Of a stretch of 64,000 bases of DNA, positions 45,650-57,969 are shown in pieces. Below the pieces are notes generated by a model, which worked only from the letters and a program-made list of their open reading frames with translations, did not search any database and was not told the origin of the DNA. Position 1 is the stretch's first letter. Each line of letters opens with the position of its first letter. Made by a program: the position numbers and the translations under genes. The stretch comes from Hyperoodon ampullatus (Eukaryota; Chordata; Mammalia; Artiodactyla; Ziphiidae), in the NCBI GenBank assembly GCA_949752795.1, contig OX457056.1, positions 96,122,942-96,186,941 on the forward strand, in the 5' to 3' direction.

Positions 45650-47515
45650 CTGATGAAATATGTGCAATTCATATTAATGTGACCTCGTTCATACCCATGA
45701 CCTGGTGAGACCTGGGACATTCAAGTTACATATGTTCATTGAACACTTTTATAATAAAAATGATCGAAATAATGAAAAAAATGACCTAAAACTCCACCAC
45801 TCCCTCTAGTCACTTGTTCCCTTCTGGTCTTTCTCAGATATATCTGTAAATTTTATGGAGTCCAGTTTTATCTTGTTTTTTTGCTAATTTGAGGACTTAG
45901 ATCTAAAAGTCTAAACACTGTGTGGGAAAAGTGGTCTAGCTGGTAATGAAAGAGGTGTAACCTGGACAGCGTGAGTGAGGAGATGTGGCATACCTCACTG
46001 CTCAGCCCAGTCATCAGGTAAAGAATCGGCCTGAGGAAATAAACTCTTATAGCTCTGACTACGAACTCTACCCCACCCACCTTTTAGAAAAATTAATCTT
46101 TATGATTAAGTGGTAGTGTTGATATCAAGAGCAATGTTCTTAATATCTTATACCAGCCTGTTTCTTCTGAGTCATCAGTACAATTTCCCTGAGCTTGTTA
46201 GTTTTTGCATGTTGGCCTCATAACAGGCTGCTGCATTTTGGGTTGATTATTTGCATTTTAAAAAATAGGCTGCTCACACTGCATTAAATTTTTATAGCTA
46301 CTGTGTTCATTGATCAGATCACTCTGTTAGCAGTTACTACTCCAGCTGTATGTTTTAATTATGCTTGAACAATCAGCCTTTCTTAGTCCTTGAGTAATTT
46401 GCTGAGTTTAATTTGTCCTTTTGTCTAATTCCAACTTAAATTATTTCATTAGTGTTGGCAATCCTATATTACACATCCTTCCCGGTCTTTTTAAGTCAAT
46501 TTCTTGGGGTTTTAATTATGTAGAACAGTCAATAAAAGTTGATGCCAACCAAAGAACTATCAAGGCAAATGATCACGAAGAATATATGTGCACAAGATAT
46601 ATTTCATTCATGAACATCCATTTGGCATAGCATTTATGCCAAAACATTAACTAATGAATTTATACCATATCCCATAAGAATGGTCAGCAATTTTTTCTTT
46701 TAGTTAATGACAATCTGTGTCACAGAGAAACTATACAAACTATTGAAAGCTGAACAGCAAGCTAGAGAAAAATGATTAGGTATTTCTGGATCATGGAAGC
46801 ATTAAAATAAATGATTTATTTGAAGATAGTAATAATATATTAGATGCTGATCAAAACACTGACTTTTGATAACTATTTTATTTTCATACCTAAGAGATTA
46901 TATAAGGAAGGGACCTAAGCTTGCAGTTTAGAGGTTTTAAATTGCCTGACTATGGGCTGTATTTGACCCACAGACCTGTCTTCTGGAGTTTACACAATTT
47001 TATTTTTTTTAATTTGGATTTGAATGCCTTTAAAAGGGACATGAACTCTCCAGCTCCCCACCTCTGCCTTGTAACATTGTATTTGGCCTGCTTTATACAT
47101 ATTTAAGTAACCGTCCTGATCCTGTGAGGTGCTTGAGCTTATTACTCCTGATTCTAGTTCAGTGCCCTCTCTTTCAACTAGAAAGCTAAGACCCAGAGGG
47201 CTGAAGTTTGAAAGCACCCAAAAAATTACTAGTAGAGCTCAGCCTAGAACCCTTATTTCATGGATCCACTCCAGTATTTTTTCCATTACATTGAGCAGCC
47301 TCTATAAATTTCCTTCAGAGTATTAAAGCAAGACAAGTATTTCATTACATCTTTTTGGATTATGGAAATAAGGCCTTAAAGCTATAATCTAGAGGTAGTT
47401 ATTAGTAAATATGCACATTAACACTTAAAAGATCTCTAGAAGAAACTAAATGGATAATTCGGAGGTCTTGAGCCTCTCTGATCCCTTTGAGGAGGGTGTT
47501 GCCAAGCCACTGACT
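45650..47515. other. Long repeat-poor AT-rich stretch
   Basis: About 1.9 kb without a nameable repeat. 46090-46640 in particular is AT-rich but not low-complexity, with several TAAT words. No ORF of interest. Could be a conserved non-coding element. Confidence 0.45.
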
Positions 47516-47519
47516 GTCA

Positions 47520-47700
47520 TGTCAGCTAGATCATGAGCTCTTTGAGGACAAGGGCTCTCTTTCATTCACTAGTTTTCACAGTCATTCATTCCATGAATAT
47601 GTATTGAGTGTCTCTTATGTACAGGAAGATTCTAGGATATAGTAGTGAATCAAATAGCTATAGTCCCTGTACCAGGAAGCCTGCCATTTCAACTGGAGCA
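47520..47700 (+). repeat. L2 fragments, sense
   Basis: 'gatcatgagctctttgagga', then 'gaatatgtattgagtgtctc' and 'agtagtgaatcaaatagcta'. Confidence 0.6.
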
Positions 47701-48345
47701 TGATTACTGACTGGGATACACTATGTGTGAAAGCTCTCTACTCCACCAATGACCAATTCTCAGCCCTAACAACCTTACTTTGGAAATGAAACTCCTTCTC
47801 TGATGATACCATCCTCAGGTCTCTCTGAGACTTTCTCCATGTGTCCCAGCACATTGCTCTAGGAGCTCCAGTATTCCTGAGGTTGTCTGCATTTATGCCA
47901 TCTGTCACCCAGCCTTCACCTTGAGCTCAGTTTCAGCCACCATTTAACATCTCTTAAACCACCATCATGTGGGAACTTCCCTGTGCCAATGGCCACATTC
48001 ACCTTCAGAACAACTGGGCTCATGCTTGGTCCTGGGAGTGGGGCAGGAAAAGAAACTCTACGCTTTTCTCTTTTCCTGGCTGGGCAGGAAAAGCAGTAGT
48101 GACAGTCATGTTAGGAAACACTGCCTTATAGCTCAGTCTCGTGGAGAGTTTTCTCTTCTGACAGGCCATTCAATCCTTTCTCTAAAGTCTCAGCAAATAG
48201 CTGGTTGAAAACTTATCTTTTTGGAGTTGGTATTAAGGAAAATCTGAAATGAGTATGGATAGGGAATAATATGGCTGAGGGGCAGCCTGGGCCTGAACAC
48301 AAAGTCATGAAACATGTCCCATTTCAGGAACACAGTGTTCAAAGT
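47701..48345. other. Mostly unique, no gene
   Basis: May include further L2-like material around 47800-47940; no gene seen. Confidence 0.4.
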
Positions 48346-48349
48346 CATC

Positions 48350-48930
48350 AGCCGCCACCTGCATCCTCCACAATTGATTGTTCAATCAAATCTAAGCTCT
48401 TTAGCATGGCCTCCCAGCTCTCCATGATTTGCTCATAGGCTACCTTTCTACCTTCATCTCCCATGAGTTGCTCTGTAGTCTTTGCTTTGGTTAAACAGAA
48501 CCTCTCAGTATTTGCTTCATCATCCCTATATTTTCTTCCTCCTATTCTTTGCTTAGGCTTTTCTCTCAGTTTGGAATCCCTTCCCTCTACTTAGAAGACC
48601 CTTCCTTCCCTCCTATCTCTGCATGCCCAAAGCCTAACTATCATTTGAGGCCCAACTACGATGCTACCTCCACAATGAATCATTCTGTAATTCATGATGG
48701 TTCTCCTTTTCCCACGACTTCTTCCCCAGCTGGAAGTCCTCTCTCCCTGTTTTGAGCATCTCTTTCCATGAATATCTGCTTTTAAATAGAATATAATTAT
48801 CATAGTCATTCAGTGGTAATTATACCAGGTTAAGCTCTTTGGAAACAGGGCCCTTGTCTGATATCTTTGAATTTTCTACAGGCCAGTTTGAGTGTTTTGC
48901 ACTCACCAAATACAAAATACATTGAATACA
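48350..48930 (+). repeat. L2 LINE 3' part, sense
   Basis: 'tctaagctctttagcatggc', 'gcttttctctcagtttggaa', 'atgctacctccacaatgaat', 'taagctctttggaaacaggg' follow the L2 3' order. Confidence 0.7.
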
Positions 48931-49160
48931 TTACTCTCAGAAAATGCCAAACATATAAATATCAAAACATAACTGTGTAAGATGAAGTCGCTATATGGAC
49001 CAGTCTCAATACAGTCTTTAAAAAAAAAAAGACACCTGTCTGAAATTCCAAAAATACTTGAAAAAGCAATTTTAATCTTTAAACAAGCAATCTCGCAAAA
49101 ATACAACAAAAACTAACGAAGATCAAACACAAAACTAAAACAAAAAGGATTTACCTTTTT
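48931..49160. other. No gene seen
   Basis: AT-rich, with a 12-A run near 49020. Confidence 0.5.
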
Positions 49161-49272
49161 AGAGTATAGCATAACTTCTTAAAATCATCTTTTCCCATCT
49201 TCCTCTTTAACAATATAGAGTATAGCATAACTTCTTAAAATCATCTTTTCCCATTTTCCTCTTTAACAATGT
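49161..49272. repeat. 56-bp tandem duplication, two copies
   Basis: Units 49161-49216 and 49217-49272 both start 'agagtatagcataacttctt' and end ctctttaacaat(a/g)t. Two substitutions are visible (catct/cattt, aatat/aatgt). Confidence 0.95.
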
Positions 49273-49274
49273 CC

Positions 49275-51380
49275 TGAAAGCTTTCACCGCCACCCCCAGC
49301 AGCACCCTCACTCTCTCACCCTCAGCTTTAGCAAGCCCTCCAGGCTCCCTAGTTTTTCTATGCTCTTGCCAATATAAATCCAACTAGTCTCCCCGAGTTT
49401 GCCAGTTCTCCCCTCTCCTTGACCCTAGCAGGCTCACAAGGGTTGATGGGGCTGAGCAAACCACGATACTTGTGGGTGGATGTGAGTTGGGGAGTTTATC
49501 GGTACCCCCTCCCTCCCTTACAGAACATTTACATGTTCCATAACATTTACACCCACCCAATGGGTGTTTCGCTAAGGATTTCTGAGACAGGGAATTGCCA
49601 TCACTTCCTGACTGAAAAAGAACACATGAGAATGTACTTTGGGATTAGTGCCTGAGAGCCTCTTTGTGAACTGGGCCTTTAGACCAAACAACCTCACATA
49701 AAGGTAGTGCAACCGTGGACAATTAGGTGAAAGTGAGTCTTGCTGCTGGTTGGCAGCCATCAGCTCCCAAGCTACAAGCAAAAAAGTGAAGAGCCAGAGG
49801 CTTCTGAGCCATTTGTTACCTGTGATGGCAGGCCTCCCCCTCCCCCTTATAAGAGGTGACAGTAAGCATTTTTTAGCTTGTGCTTTCAGAATGTAACTAG
49901 TGTAGTATTTTTTATTCCGGTGCTGCTTGGCTTGCTTCATTTGCTTTTATGACAGTGCTTGGGTACGATTAAATGACAATTTAATGTGTATAATAACTCA
50001 TTTAAAGTTTTAGTGAGGGCTTGAATGAAGGTGATGGGGTTTGAACACATATTCAAGCAAACTGTACAGTTTAAACCTAAGCTAGGGGCAACTTAGAACG
50101 ATTTCTTATCTTGGCAGAAAAACAGCTCCATTTTCTACATCTTTCCCTTCTCAGTGCGCTCACTCTCTCTCTCGTTTCTTACATGTAGTGTCTACTTTTT
50201 GATTTTATAGGGGACAGTGCTGGGGAATCTGGGCTTAATCCCCATCCTGTGTACTTTAATTTCTTCCTGGGATTCATAAACTATTTGAAAAATACCTTGA
50301 GTTATGGAAACTCCTCTTAGCCCAAGGTTTTGTGAACCATGTCGAGTCGGGGGTTCAGAATGTTTGGGACTTAGGCAAAGGCTCCAGACTCTTTTTCTCT
50401 TCCTGTCAGAACATGAGAAGAATGTAACTTGTCATCTGTTTGCCTCATATGTGTCTTCTGAGAATGGTCAGATGATGTTTGATGACTTATTTTGTCGCCA
50501 TTCAATTCAATGTACAGTAGGTGGAGGAGAGAGGGGGAATAGGAGTTGAGTTCACCATCCTCTCCAGGAGATCCTGGCTGAACCCAAGGGCTTGGCTGCG
50601 GGGAACAGGCACCAGTACCATAGATTGGATGGCATATGCCTTCTTCAGCTGACCACTCTGGTCATGGCCCAGGAGGAGTGGAGGGCGAGGGGAATCCTGA
50701 GCCAACACATTTTTCCAGCTTTAAATGCTCCCTGCAAATGGAAGTGCCAAAAAAGTCCCTCCTGAATGGATTGGAGGGTAGCTTTTTTCTAGGGCTCGAG
50801 CTTCTGGGTCTTAAGCTCTTAACAGTCTGCTGATGACCTGGTGCCTGCACTAAGTTCAGCAAGAATACGGCAACCTCCGAGGGGCCAGGGACCACCAAGT
50901 TGCCTAAGGAGGGATGAACTGGCCCAGGTCAGAAATGGAGCAGGTCAAAACTCCCATGCTTATCAGGTATTGGTTTGAGAATAAAAGGTTCCTTTTTGTT
51001 CATTTGTTTTACTTCTTCAAACTTTGAAATGGCAAATCACAGAGTACACCAGATTTATAATAGCTGATATATAACTACTAGCAGGTCTTCTTAGGTCCAG
51101 AGCTCAGTTCACTAGGAATCTGCCACTTCAAGGGGGAGAACTGCTGGATGTTAGCACAGGTGGAAGCAAAACTGCAGAGATTTCAGAGCCATTGCTTTTC
51201 AATCTAGATGTTTTTTAAGCCTGATTCCAGAAACTCTGAGTTGTCTGTTCCTAGGAGACATTTTTGAATTTCTTATCTTGGCTGCTTTGTAACAGAGAGG
51301 GTCTAATGTGTGCCAGGCTGGTATGGAGAGAAATGACCCAGTTTCTAGAAATGTGGCCCATCATGGCAGGTTTTTATTTC
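49275..51380. other. Unique sequence, no supported gene
   Basis: About 2.1 kb with no repeat I can name. 'ccttataagagg' near 49845 could be a TATA-like word, but nothing else supports a promoter. ORFs of up to 122 codons (49572-49940, minus) lack domains. Confidence 0.45.
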
Positions 51381-51384
51381 CTTT

Positions 51385-52865
51385 TAAATTATTAGTTTTT
51401 TTTTTTGGTGATAAGAACACAGCATGAGATCTACCTTCTTAACAAATTTTTAACTGTATACTATGGTATTGTTAATTCTAGGCACTATGTTGTAGACAGA
51501 TCTCTATAAAGTATTCATCTTGCATTCATCTTACTCACTATAAATTGAAACTTTATACGTGTTGAATAGCAACTCCCCATTTCCCTCTACTCCCAGTGCT
51601 TGGAGTAGAAAGTAACATCATGCTACTTTCTGTTTCCATGAGTGTGACTATTATAGGTACCTCATATAAGTGGAATCATGTGGTATTTGTAACTGGCTTA
51701 TTCAACTTAGCATAATGTCCTCCAGGTTTATCCATGTTGTTGCATATTATAGGATTTCCTTCTTCTGAAAGGATGAATAATATTCCATTATATGTATATA
51801 CCACATTCTCTCTCTTTCTTCCTTCCTTTCTCCCTCCCTTCCTCCCTTCCTTCCTTCTTTCTTTCTCTCTCTCCACACCCCCCCCTTCTTTCTCTCTGTG
51901 CATTGGGTCTTCATTGTTGCGTGCGGGCTTTCTCTAGTTGTGGCGAGTGGGGGCTACTCTTCATTGTGGTGCACAGGCTTCTCATTGTGGTGGCTTCTCT
52001 TGTTGTGGAGCACAGGCTCCAGGCACGTGGGCTTCAGTAGTTGTAGCACGCGGGCTCAGTAGTTGTGGCATGTGGGCCCTAGAGCACACGGGCTTCAGTA
52101 GTTGAGGTGTGTGAGTTCAGTAGTTGCGGTGCATGGGCTTAGTTACTCCGTGGCATGTGGAATCTTCCTGGACCAGGGATCGAACCTGTGTCACCTGCAT
52201 TGGCAGGCATATTCTTAACCACTGTGCCACCAGGGAAGTCCCTACATTTTCTTTATCCATTCATCTGTTGATGGACATTTGGTTTATTTCCATATCTTGG
52301 CTATTGTGAATAATGCTGCAGTGAACATGGGGGTGCAAATATGTCTTCAGTGTGGCGTTTTTGATTCTTTCTGATATATTCCCATAGGTGTAAATGCTGG
52401 ATCATATGGTATTTCTTTTAAAATTTTTTGAGAAACCTCCGTACTGCTTTCCATAATGGCTGTAACAATTTGCATTCGCATCAACAGTGCACAAGGAATT
52501 CCTTTTCTCTACAGCCTTACTAGCACTCATTATCTCTAGTTGTTTTGATAAAAGTCATTCTAACTGGTAAGAGGTGATATCTCATTCTGGTTTTGATTTG
52601 CATTTCCATGGTAATTAGTGATGTTGAGTTCCTTTTCATGTAACTGTTGGCAATTTGGATGTCTTTGGGAAAATGTCTATTCAGGTCCTTTGCCCATTTT
52701 AAAATTACATTATTTGTGAGTTTTTTGCTATTGAATTTTGTAAGTTCATGTATATTTTGGATATTAATCCCTTATCAGCTGTATATATTTTCTCCCATTC
52801 CTTAGGTTGCCTTTAGATTTTGTTGATTTTTTCCTTTGCTGTGCGGAAGCTTTTTAGTTTGACGT
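51385..52865 (-). mobile_element. Old L1, antisense, split by a SINE
   Basis: 'atcttcttaacaaatttttaa'-like 3' UTR text is followed by 'ggatgaataatattccatta'. After the SINE come 'gaataatgctgcagtgaaca' and 'ggatcatatggtatttcttt', ending in reversed ORF2 at 'gtgcggaagctttttagttt'. Heavily mutated. Confidence 0.85.
51806..52243 (-). repeat. CHR-type SINE (long subtype), antisense, with pyrimidine tail
   Basis: A CT/CCTT/CTTT tract (about 51806-51893) is the SINE A-tail evolved into a GGAA/GAAA microsatellite. The body starts 'gggtcttcattgttgcgtgc', carries at least four 'cagtagttg' units, and ends with the reversed head 'ccaccagggaagtccc'. The surrounding L1 text resumes directly. Confidence 0.92.
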
Positions 52866-53670
52866 TAATGACTACATATTAAAGTTGTGTTTTAATTCTT
52901 AACTTAGTCCTGGGAAAAATAGCTTTTTATTTTTTTCCTTTCATAACTGTCTCTTGGATCTAGGCCAATTAATAACTCCAATTTAATGATTTTAGCTTTA
53001 TTAACAGTCAGTGCTTTACTGCCAATCAGAAGATTCTTGCAAAAGGTAGAGGAAATCGGGTTTCAGTGGCTCATTTCCTTCCTCTTTAGGAGGTGTCTGA
53101 ATACCAGTGCAAGTGCTTTGGCACAGCTGACCTTGAAGGGTGCTGTTGAGAGAGCTCATGAGGGGAGCCAAGATAACAAGGGAGGCTGAGTCTCCTTTTT
53201 GTGGAAGCCTTTTAGATCCAACTGGAAATCAGTGTCTTAATTACATATGCTTTTTCTCTGTTTTGTTTGTCTTGTTTTTTTTTCCTACATGAGGAGGCAA
53301 TTAATTTCCACAAAGCACAACAACCATATTTTGGAGTGTCAAATTTTAAAGTCGTTTTGTTTGCATCTCAATGGCCATATTCAAAATAGGGGCGAGGAGG
53401 GTGGTTTGAACATTCCAAGAATAACAGAGTATCCAGAACATCAGTGGGGATGCCACCTTATAGGGCAATCAGAAGGAGAAGCTGAAATCACAACCTCTCA
53501 TTTATCCACTAGTAATAATGCCGAGTGCATTACAGGATGTTTTTCTGGCAGGAGCATTTGTTTCTATAGAACAAAACTAGATTTGAAAATGCATTTTGGT
53601 TTAGCAACCCCATTTCCCCCTGACTGAGGGATAAGGGACTTGAATACCACTTTTGTGCTCAGTGGTTAAT
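52866..53670. other. Repeat-poor sequence, no supported gene
   Basis: Includes a 126-codon plus ORF (53247-53627) without recognisable domains. Repeat-free over 53280-53630. Confidence 0.45.
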
Positions 53671-53672
53671 TT

Positions 53673-53719
53673 TGTGTGTGTGTGTGTGTGCGCGCGCGCG
53701 TGCATGCACGCGCATGCAC
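53673..53719. repeat. (TG)n-(CG)n alternating tract, Z-DNA type
   Basis: Unbroken pyrimidine-purine alternation for 47 bases: nine TG, five CG, then mixed TG/CA/CG steps, stopping at the ct of 53719-53720. Such tracts favour left-handed DNA under negative supercoiling. Confidence 0.9.
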
Positions 53720-53724
53720 TCACA

Positions 53725-56315
53725 TGTGGTGTGAGGGCAGGGAGGGATGAGAGAGGGCTATGCAGGAGGACTGTGAGAAATAGGTAGGGACATACATGTA
53801 CTCTCAGTCACTTTAGCTTTTGTTCCTGTGTCTTTTCCTTGGTGCCAAATCTGAGCAGTAGGTGTTAGGAAAGAGAAATGGGCACATGGTGGGAGAATGA
53901 TGACAAAGATGGGGGATGACAAAGGGGCCATCTGCTCTCTGTCTTTATCACTGGGGCCTAATACTTGACTCTGAATGCTAAATTTCAATTCTTAAAAAAA
54001 AATATTCAACTTAATTTTAATTTCTCTCTTGAAGGACTTAGCTGAATGCTGAACATTTAATCTAATCAAGATTACACTCAGCACTGCTTTCAGTCTTTGC
54101 TGAGAGTTCTATTGAATCATTTATTAACTCAATGGTTTAAACAGAATTAACAGGACAGCCACAAATCTAAGAGAGAGAGGCTAGGCCCAGGCAGCCAAGG
54201 GGAAGATAGTTGGCCTGTTTTGTCTTGGGGCTAGAAAGCCCTGGACAATGTTACAGTGACCTCTAGACTGAGGGATGTTTTCAGTCTAGAAAGGATGGAG
54301 ACTACTGTTTGCCATCAGCATAGCATGGACAATAGTTCATGAGCTCTAGCAACAGTGTAAAAGCTATTCCTGATTAGTGAGGACTTGGCACTTGGGGGGG
54401 ATGTGTCCCTTTGGAACAGCGGAGGCCTCTGAATAGAGAGTGTTCCCTTCACTACTTGCCCCCATAGCAAAACATTACCTGCTTACTGATGGCTGCCTCA
54501 AATGCCCAATCTAGCCTTTCCTGAGATATGTGTCCCAGGAAGCCTGGTCCAGGTAGCCTCAGACATGAAAGTGATATGAGGAGGTCCAACTCTTGGCATG
54601 TGAAGAGAAGATCTCTGATTCATATAAGGATAGTACTTCAGGTGATTTCTACAGGTCTTATTTTCCTGATAATTCTTTTCTGAGCCTGTTACTTCTAACT
54701 AGAGGTTTTCATTTCTGATATCTTCCTTTAGTTTTAATGCTGTCTACTGTGGTGAAGAAACAAATAGCAAATGCTCCCTTCTCTGTAATAGTCTATGGCT
54801 CTGTCATTACCAATATCTCTGTGAAGGTGTAGCCATAGTGGCTTGTCTGGGGTGAGACGTGATAAACTGGATATGATAGCTTCTGAGTCCCCCAGTCAAA
54901 TACTCTTGCCCATATAGGGATTTGATTATGGCAGCTAAAGTCTCAGCACATCTTTGTGTCCTGTGTCCCCAGAAATAGGAACTGAGGTACTAGATGTTTA
55001 TACATTAGTCTGTGACACCAAACATGTTCCAGAGTGGAGGGATGCCCGGGCTTATATCATACCGGGTCTATTATGCTTTAGTCTGAGCTAATCAACCCCT
55101 CTTCCAGTGAAGTAGGCTGGGTAGTTATTTTCATTTTCAGAATGAAATGAGGGATTTACAGACCAGTCCCTAAGCTTGACAGCTGCTCCCTCAATCCCCT
55201 CAACAAAGCTCTTGAGCAGGTGTAGGTGAGAAGACACTGGGTGAAGGATGGCAGAGGGTTGTTATCTTCTGTGCTTGAGGACAGAGCCATAGGGAAGAGT
55301 GCGGACTGAAATCCAGCCTGTGCTTCAGGACACTCTCAGTCTTGAGGAAGGGGTGCTTTTAAAAAAAATATGTAAGAAGACACTGCTTGCCAAACTCTTC
55401 ACCATCAGAGGAGTGACTTTCTTTTCTGCACAAAGATCCTATATATACTGTGACCCTTATGCATCCAGATGCCACGAGTCTCATTGCACTTTGCACAGCC
55501 AGCATAGGGGCTGAAGGAGAATCTAATGACAATCCATTTGGTCAAGTTATTCCCTTAACATTAAAGTCTGACACTCCCAGATTATGATGGATTGTAATCA
55601 TGTTATGGGAAGCTTACTGGAAGCAAGACAAGTAGAGGTAGGATGGGGGACTCTTTACTTTCCCCTTTTCTTTTGTACACTGCTCTCATGGTTGTCTAGT
55701 AAAGGCAGGGAAGCTGAGTTACAAAGAAAAGCAGAGTAAGTTTCAGGGAATTGATATACTCTCACAAAAAGAAATGCTATAAAAAATGTCCCCCAAATGT
55801 AAATGCAAAGTGTGGAGTTTGTCTTTGGGCTGTCTTCAAGAAACAGACTTAAATCCAATTGCTAGGGCTATACGAGACTCATCTGATCAGCACGCATTCC
55901 GTTCCACAGGGGCTAAAACTGTTTTGTTTTCAAAGGGGAAAACACATCTGTGTTTGCCCTCCTTTGCTTTGTAAAATTGAACTGCAGCGAACTCATGAAT
56001 AATAGAAAGTACACTAAGGACTGTGAAATTAACACTGGCATGAAACAAAATTTCTAAAAGGGGAAACTCTACTGGAAGAAGACTCACTTCAACCTCCCCC
56101 AGACAGGTTTGGAAACTGGGACATCTTAGCATTGGAGGGTGAAATAAGAAGTCCAATTTGGTTGCTGCTTTCAGGAAGGTGACAATTTTCAAATCCTTTG
56201 GGTCAGATATTTCTTATTTTATGAAGATCTTTAAGGGTGGGAACTATGGTGGATTATGGCTCCAATGAGGAGCATATGTCCAATTGTGACATTTGTCCAT
56301 GGGAACTACCATCTT
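53725..56315. other. Long repeat-poor stretch, no supported gene
   Basis: About 2.6 kb with no SINE, L1 or LTR that I can identify. Small ORFs only (largest 101 codons minus at 55887-56192). Confidence 0.45.
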
Positions 56316-56324
56316 ACTCTTTAG

Positions 56325-56565
56325 TAATGAAGATAGCTAACTTTTATCGAGCACTTACTATGTGCCACACACTGTGCTTTACACATAGTTTCTCACATAA
56401 TTTCATAACTAGTAAGGTAGGTACAATTATTTCCATTTTACAGATGCAGACACTGGGGTGCAGAAGGGTCAAGTCACACAGCTATTAGGAAATGAGGCTG
56501 GCTCTCAGCCCAAGCCTGAATGACTTTGGAGCCCCTCCTTTAACCACCACAGCACCCCTTTATCT
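56325..56565 (-). repeat. MIR SINE, antisense, nearly full length
   Basis: 'acttttatcgagcacttact', 'ttccattttacagatgcaga', 'gtcaagtcacacagctatta' and 'cctttaaccaccacagcacc'. Confidence 0.92.
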
Positions 56566-56854
56566 TCATGTGTCCTCTTAGCCCTTTGCAAAGCTCTCGT
56601 ACAACTTACTGTGATGGCCTAGTGGCCCCTCTTCCTTTGCCTTTCTGCTCCCCACAAGGCAACACCCTGCCTTGTGTACTCCTCATGTTCTAGATTTTCT
56701 CCAGCTTGTCTTGGGGTCATATAGAATAAGCTGGGGGAAGAGGAAGTATCCTACAAGAAGTGCTTTATTGAGAGAAGTAGTACTCTGTGCTGTTTGTACC
56801 CCAGAGTCACCACAGCATACTTAAAAGTACTTAAAAACTGTAAAGCACTGAATA

Positions 56855-57110
56855 AATAAAGAGTCTGAGTTTTGGAATCAAAGAGATCTGGGTTTCGTTC
56901 ATTCATTCATTTGTGGATTTTTTACTGAACCCCTACTATGTGCTAAGCACTGTGTTAAATGCTAGATTTGAATTGCAGATTCACTACTTATAGCTATGGA
57001 CCTTGGGAAATTTATTCAACCTCTTTAATGAGAATAATAATAGCTACCTCTGAGCTGTTCTAAGATTAGAAGCTAGCACATAGTAAGAGTTCAATAAATA
57101 GTATTAATAA
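56855..57110 (+). repeat. MIR, sense, interrupted by L2-like segment
   Basis: MIR head-side 'gagttttggaatcaaagaga' and 'tctgggttt' are followed by an L2-like insert ('cattcattcatttgtgg', 'cctactatgtgctaagcact', about 56898-56968). MIR text then resumes ('gattcactacttatagctat' to 'agtaagagttcaataaatag'). Confidence 0.75.
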
Positions 57111-57965
57111 AAGGAAAAAAAGTGCTGTTTTTGGGCCAATGCCTGCTTATATTACTCTCCCTTAAGGCTTTGCTTGCCAAGGTTTCAGCTAGCTAGAGTG
57201 CATCACCAAGGCCTGGGAAGTTAATGTGCTAAACTAAGCTATTATCCTTTGCAAAGGCCTTTTAGGAAGATAATGACTTAGCCCAAAGGAATACCTAATT
57301 CTGGGCACAATGGCAGACTCAAATGGAGGTCATTTCAGCAAGGGACTTGCACATCAAACCATCAAATATCTGCCTGCCTCTTTAGTAACTGCCTTCTGAC
57401 AGATAAGAAGTTTTCCTCCTGTATAATCAAATGAATAGGTAGTTGCTTAGAAGTATGGATAAATTTATTTTAAAAAATGAGAGAATTTCCATTTATCCTT
57501 CTAGGTATTAATATCTCACCTCTATTTAATGCATAGTCCACTGACGTAAGCATTTGAGGTTTTTCAGATGCCCTCAGTAACACTACTTGGCTAATCTAAT
57601 GTGATTCAGCTAATAGGTTTTCTGTCAGCGTTTATGGACCATCTCATCCATCTACCCTTCTGCCTAATAGAAGTGTTTGTATCCAGTAGGTCTGAGCTAT
57701 CGTCTTTCCCAAAGCAGTTAATTCTGTTTGAAAATCAATACATAGAATTTGTGCTTCCATGGTATATTCTCTGAGACAGAATGGAAGCTAATTTCTCTCT
57801 TTCCAGTGAGTTCATAAAGAGTAAAGAATGAGTCTTGAAACAATCCTGTTTTTAGAATAAGGCTTCTTAAAATTACTTTTTTTAAAATCTACAAAGCCTA
57901 AGGGTTAGGAATAGTAACTACTTGAAGATGATTTAAGTTATTAGTAGGAAATAAAGAGTGTTCCC
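57111..57965. other. Unique sequence, no gene
   Basis: No element recognised. Confidence 0.5.
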
Positions 57966-57969
57966 TCTC

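Noticed and set aside
51676..51903. Minus ORF with EGRKEGRK repeats
   Set aside because: Translation of the SINE tail microsatellite.
53325..53400. CArG-like (SRF) boxes in 'accatattttggagtg' and 'ccatattcaaaatagg'
   Set aside because: Both deviate from CC(A/T)6GG spacing and nothing else marks an enhancer.
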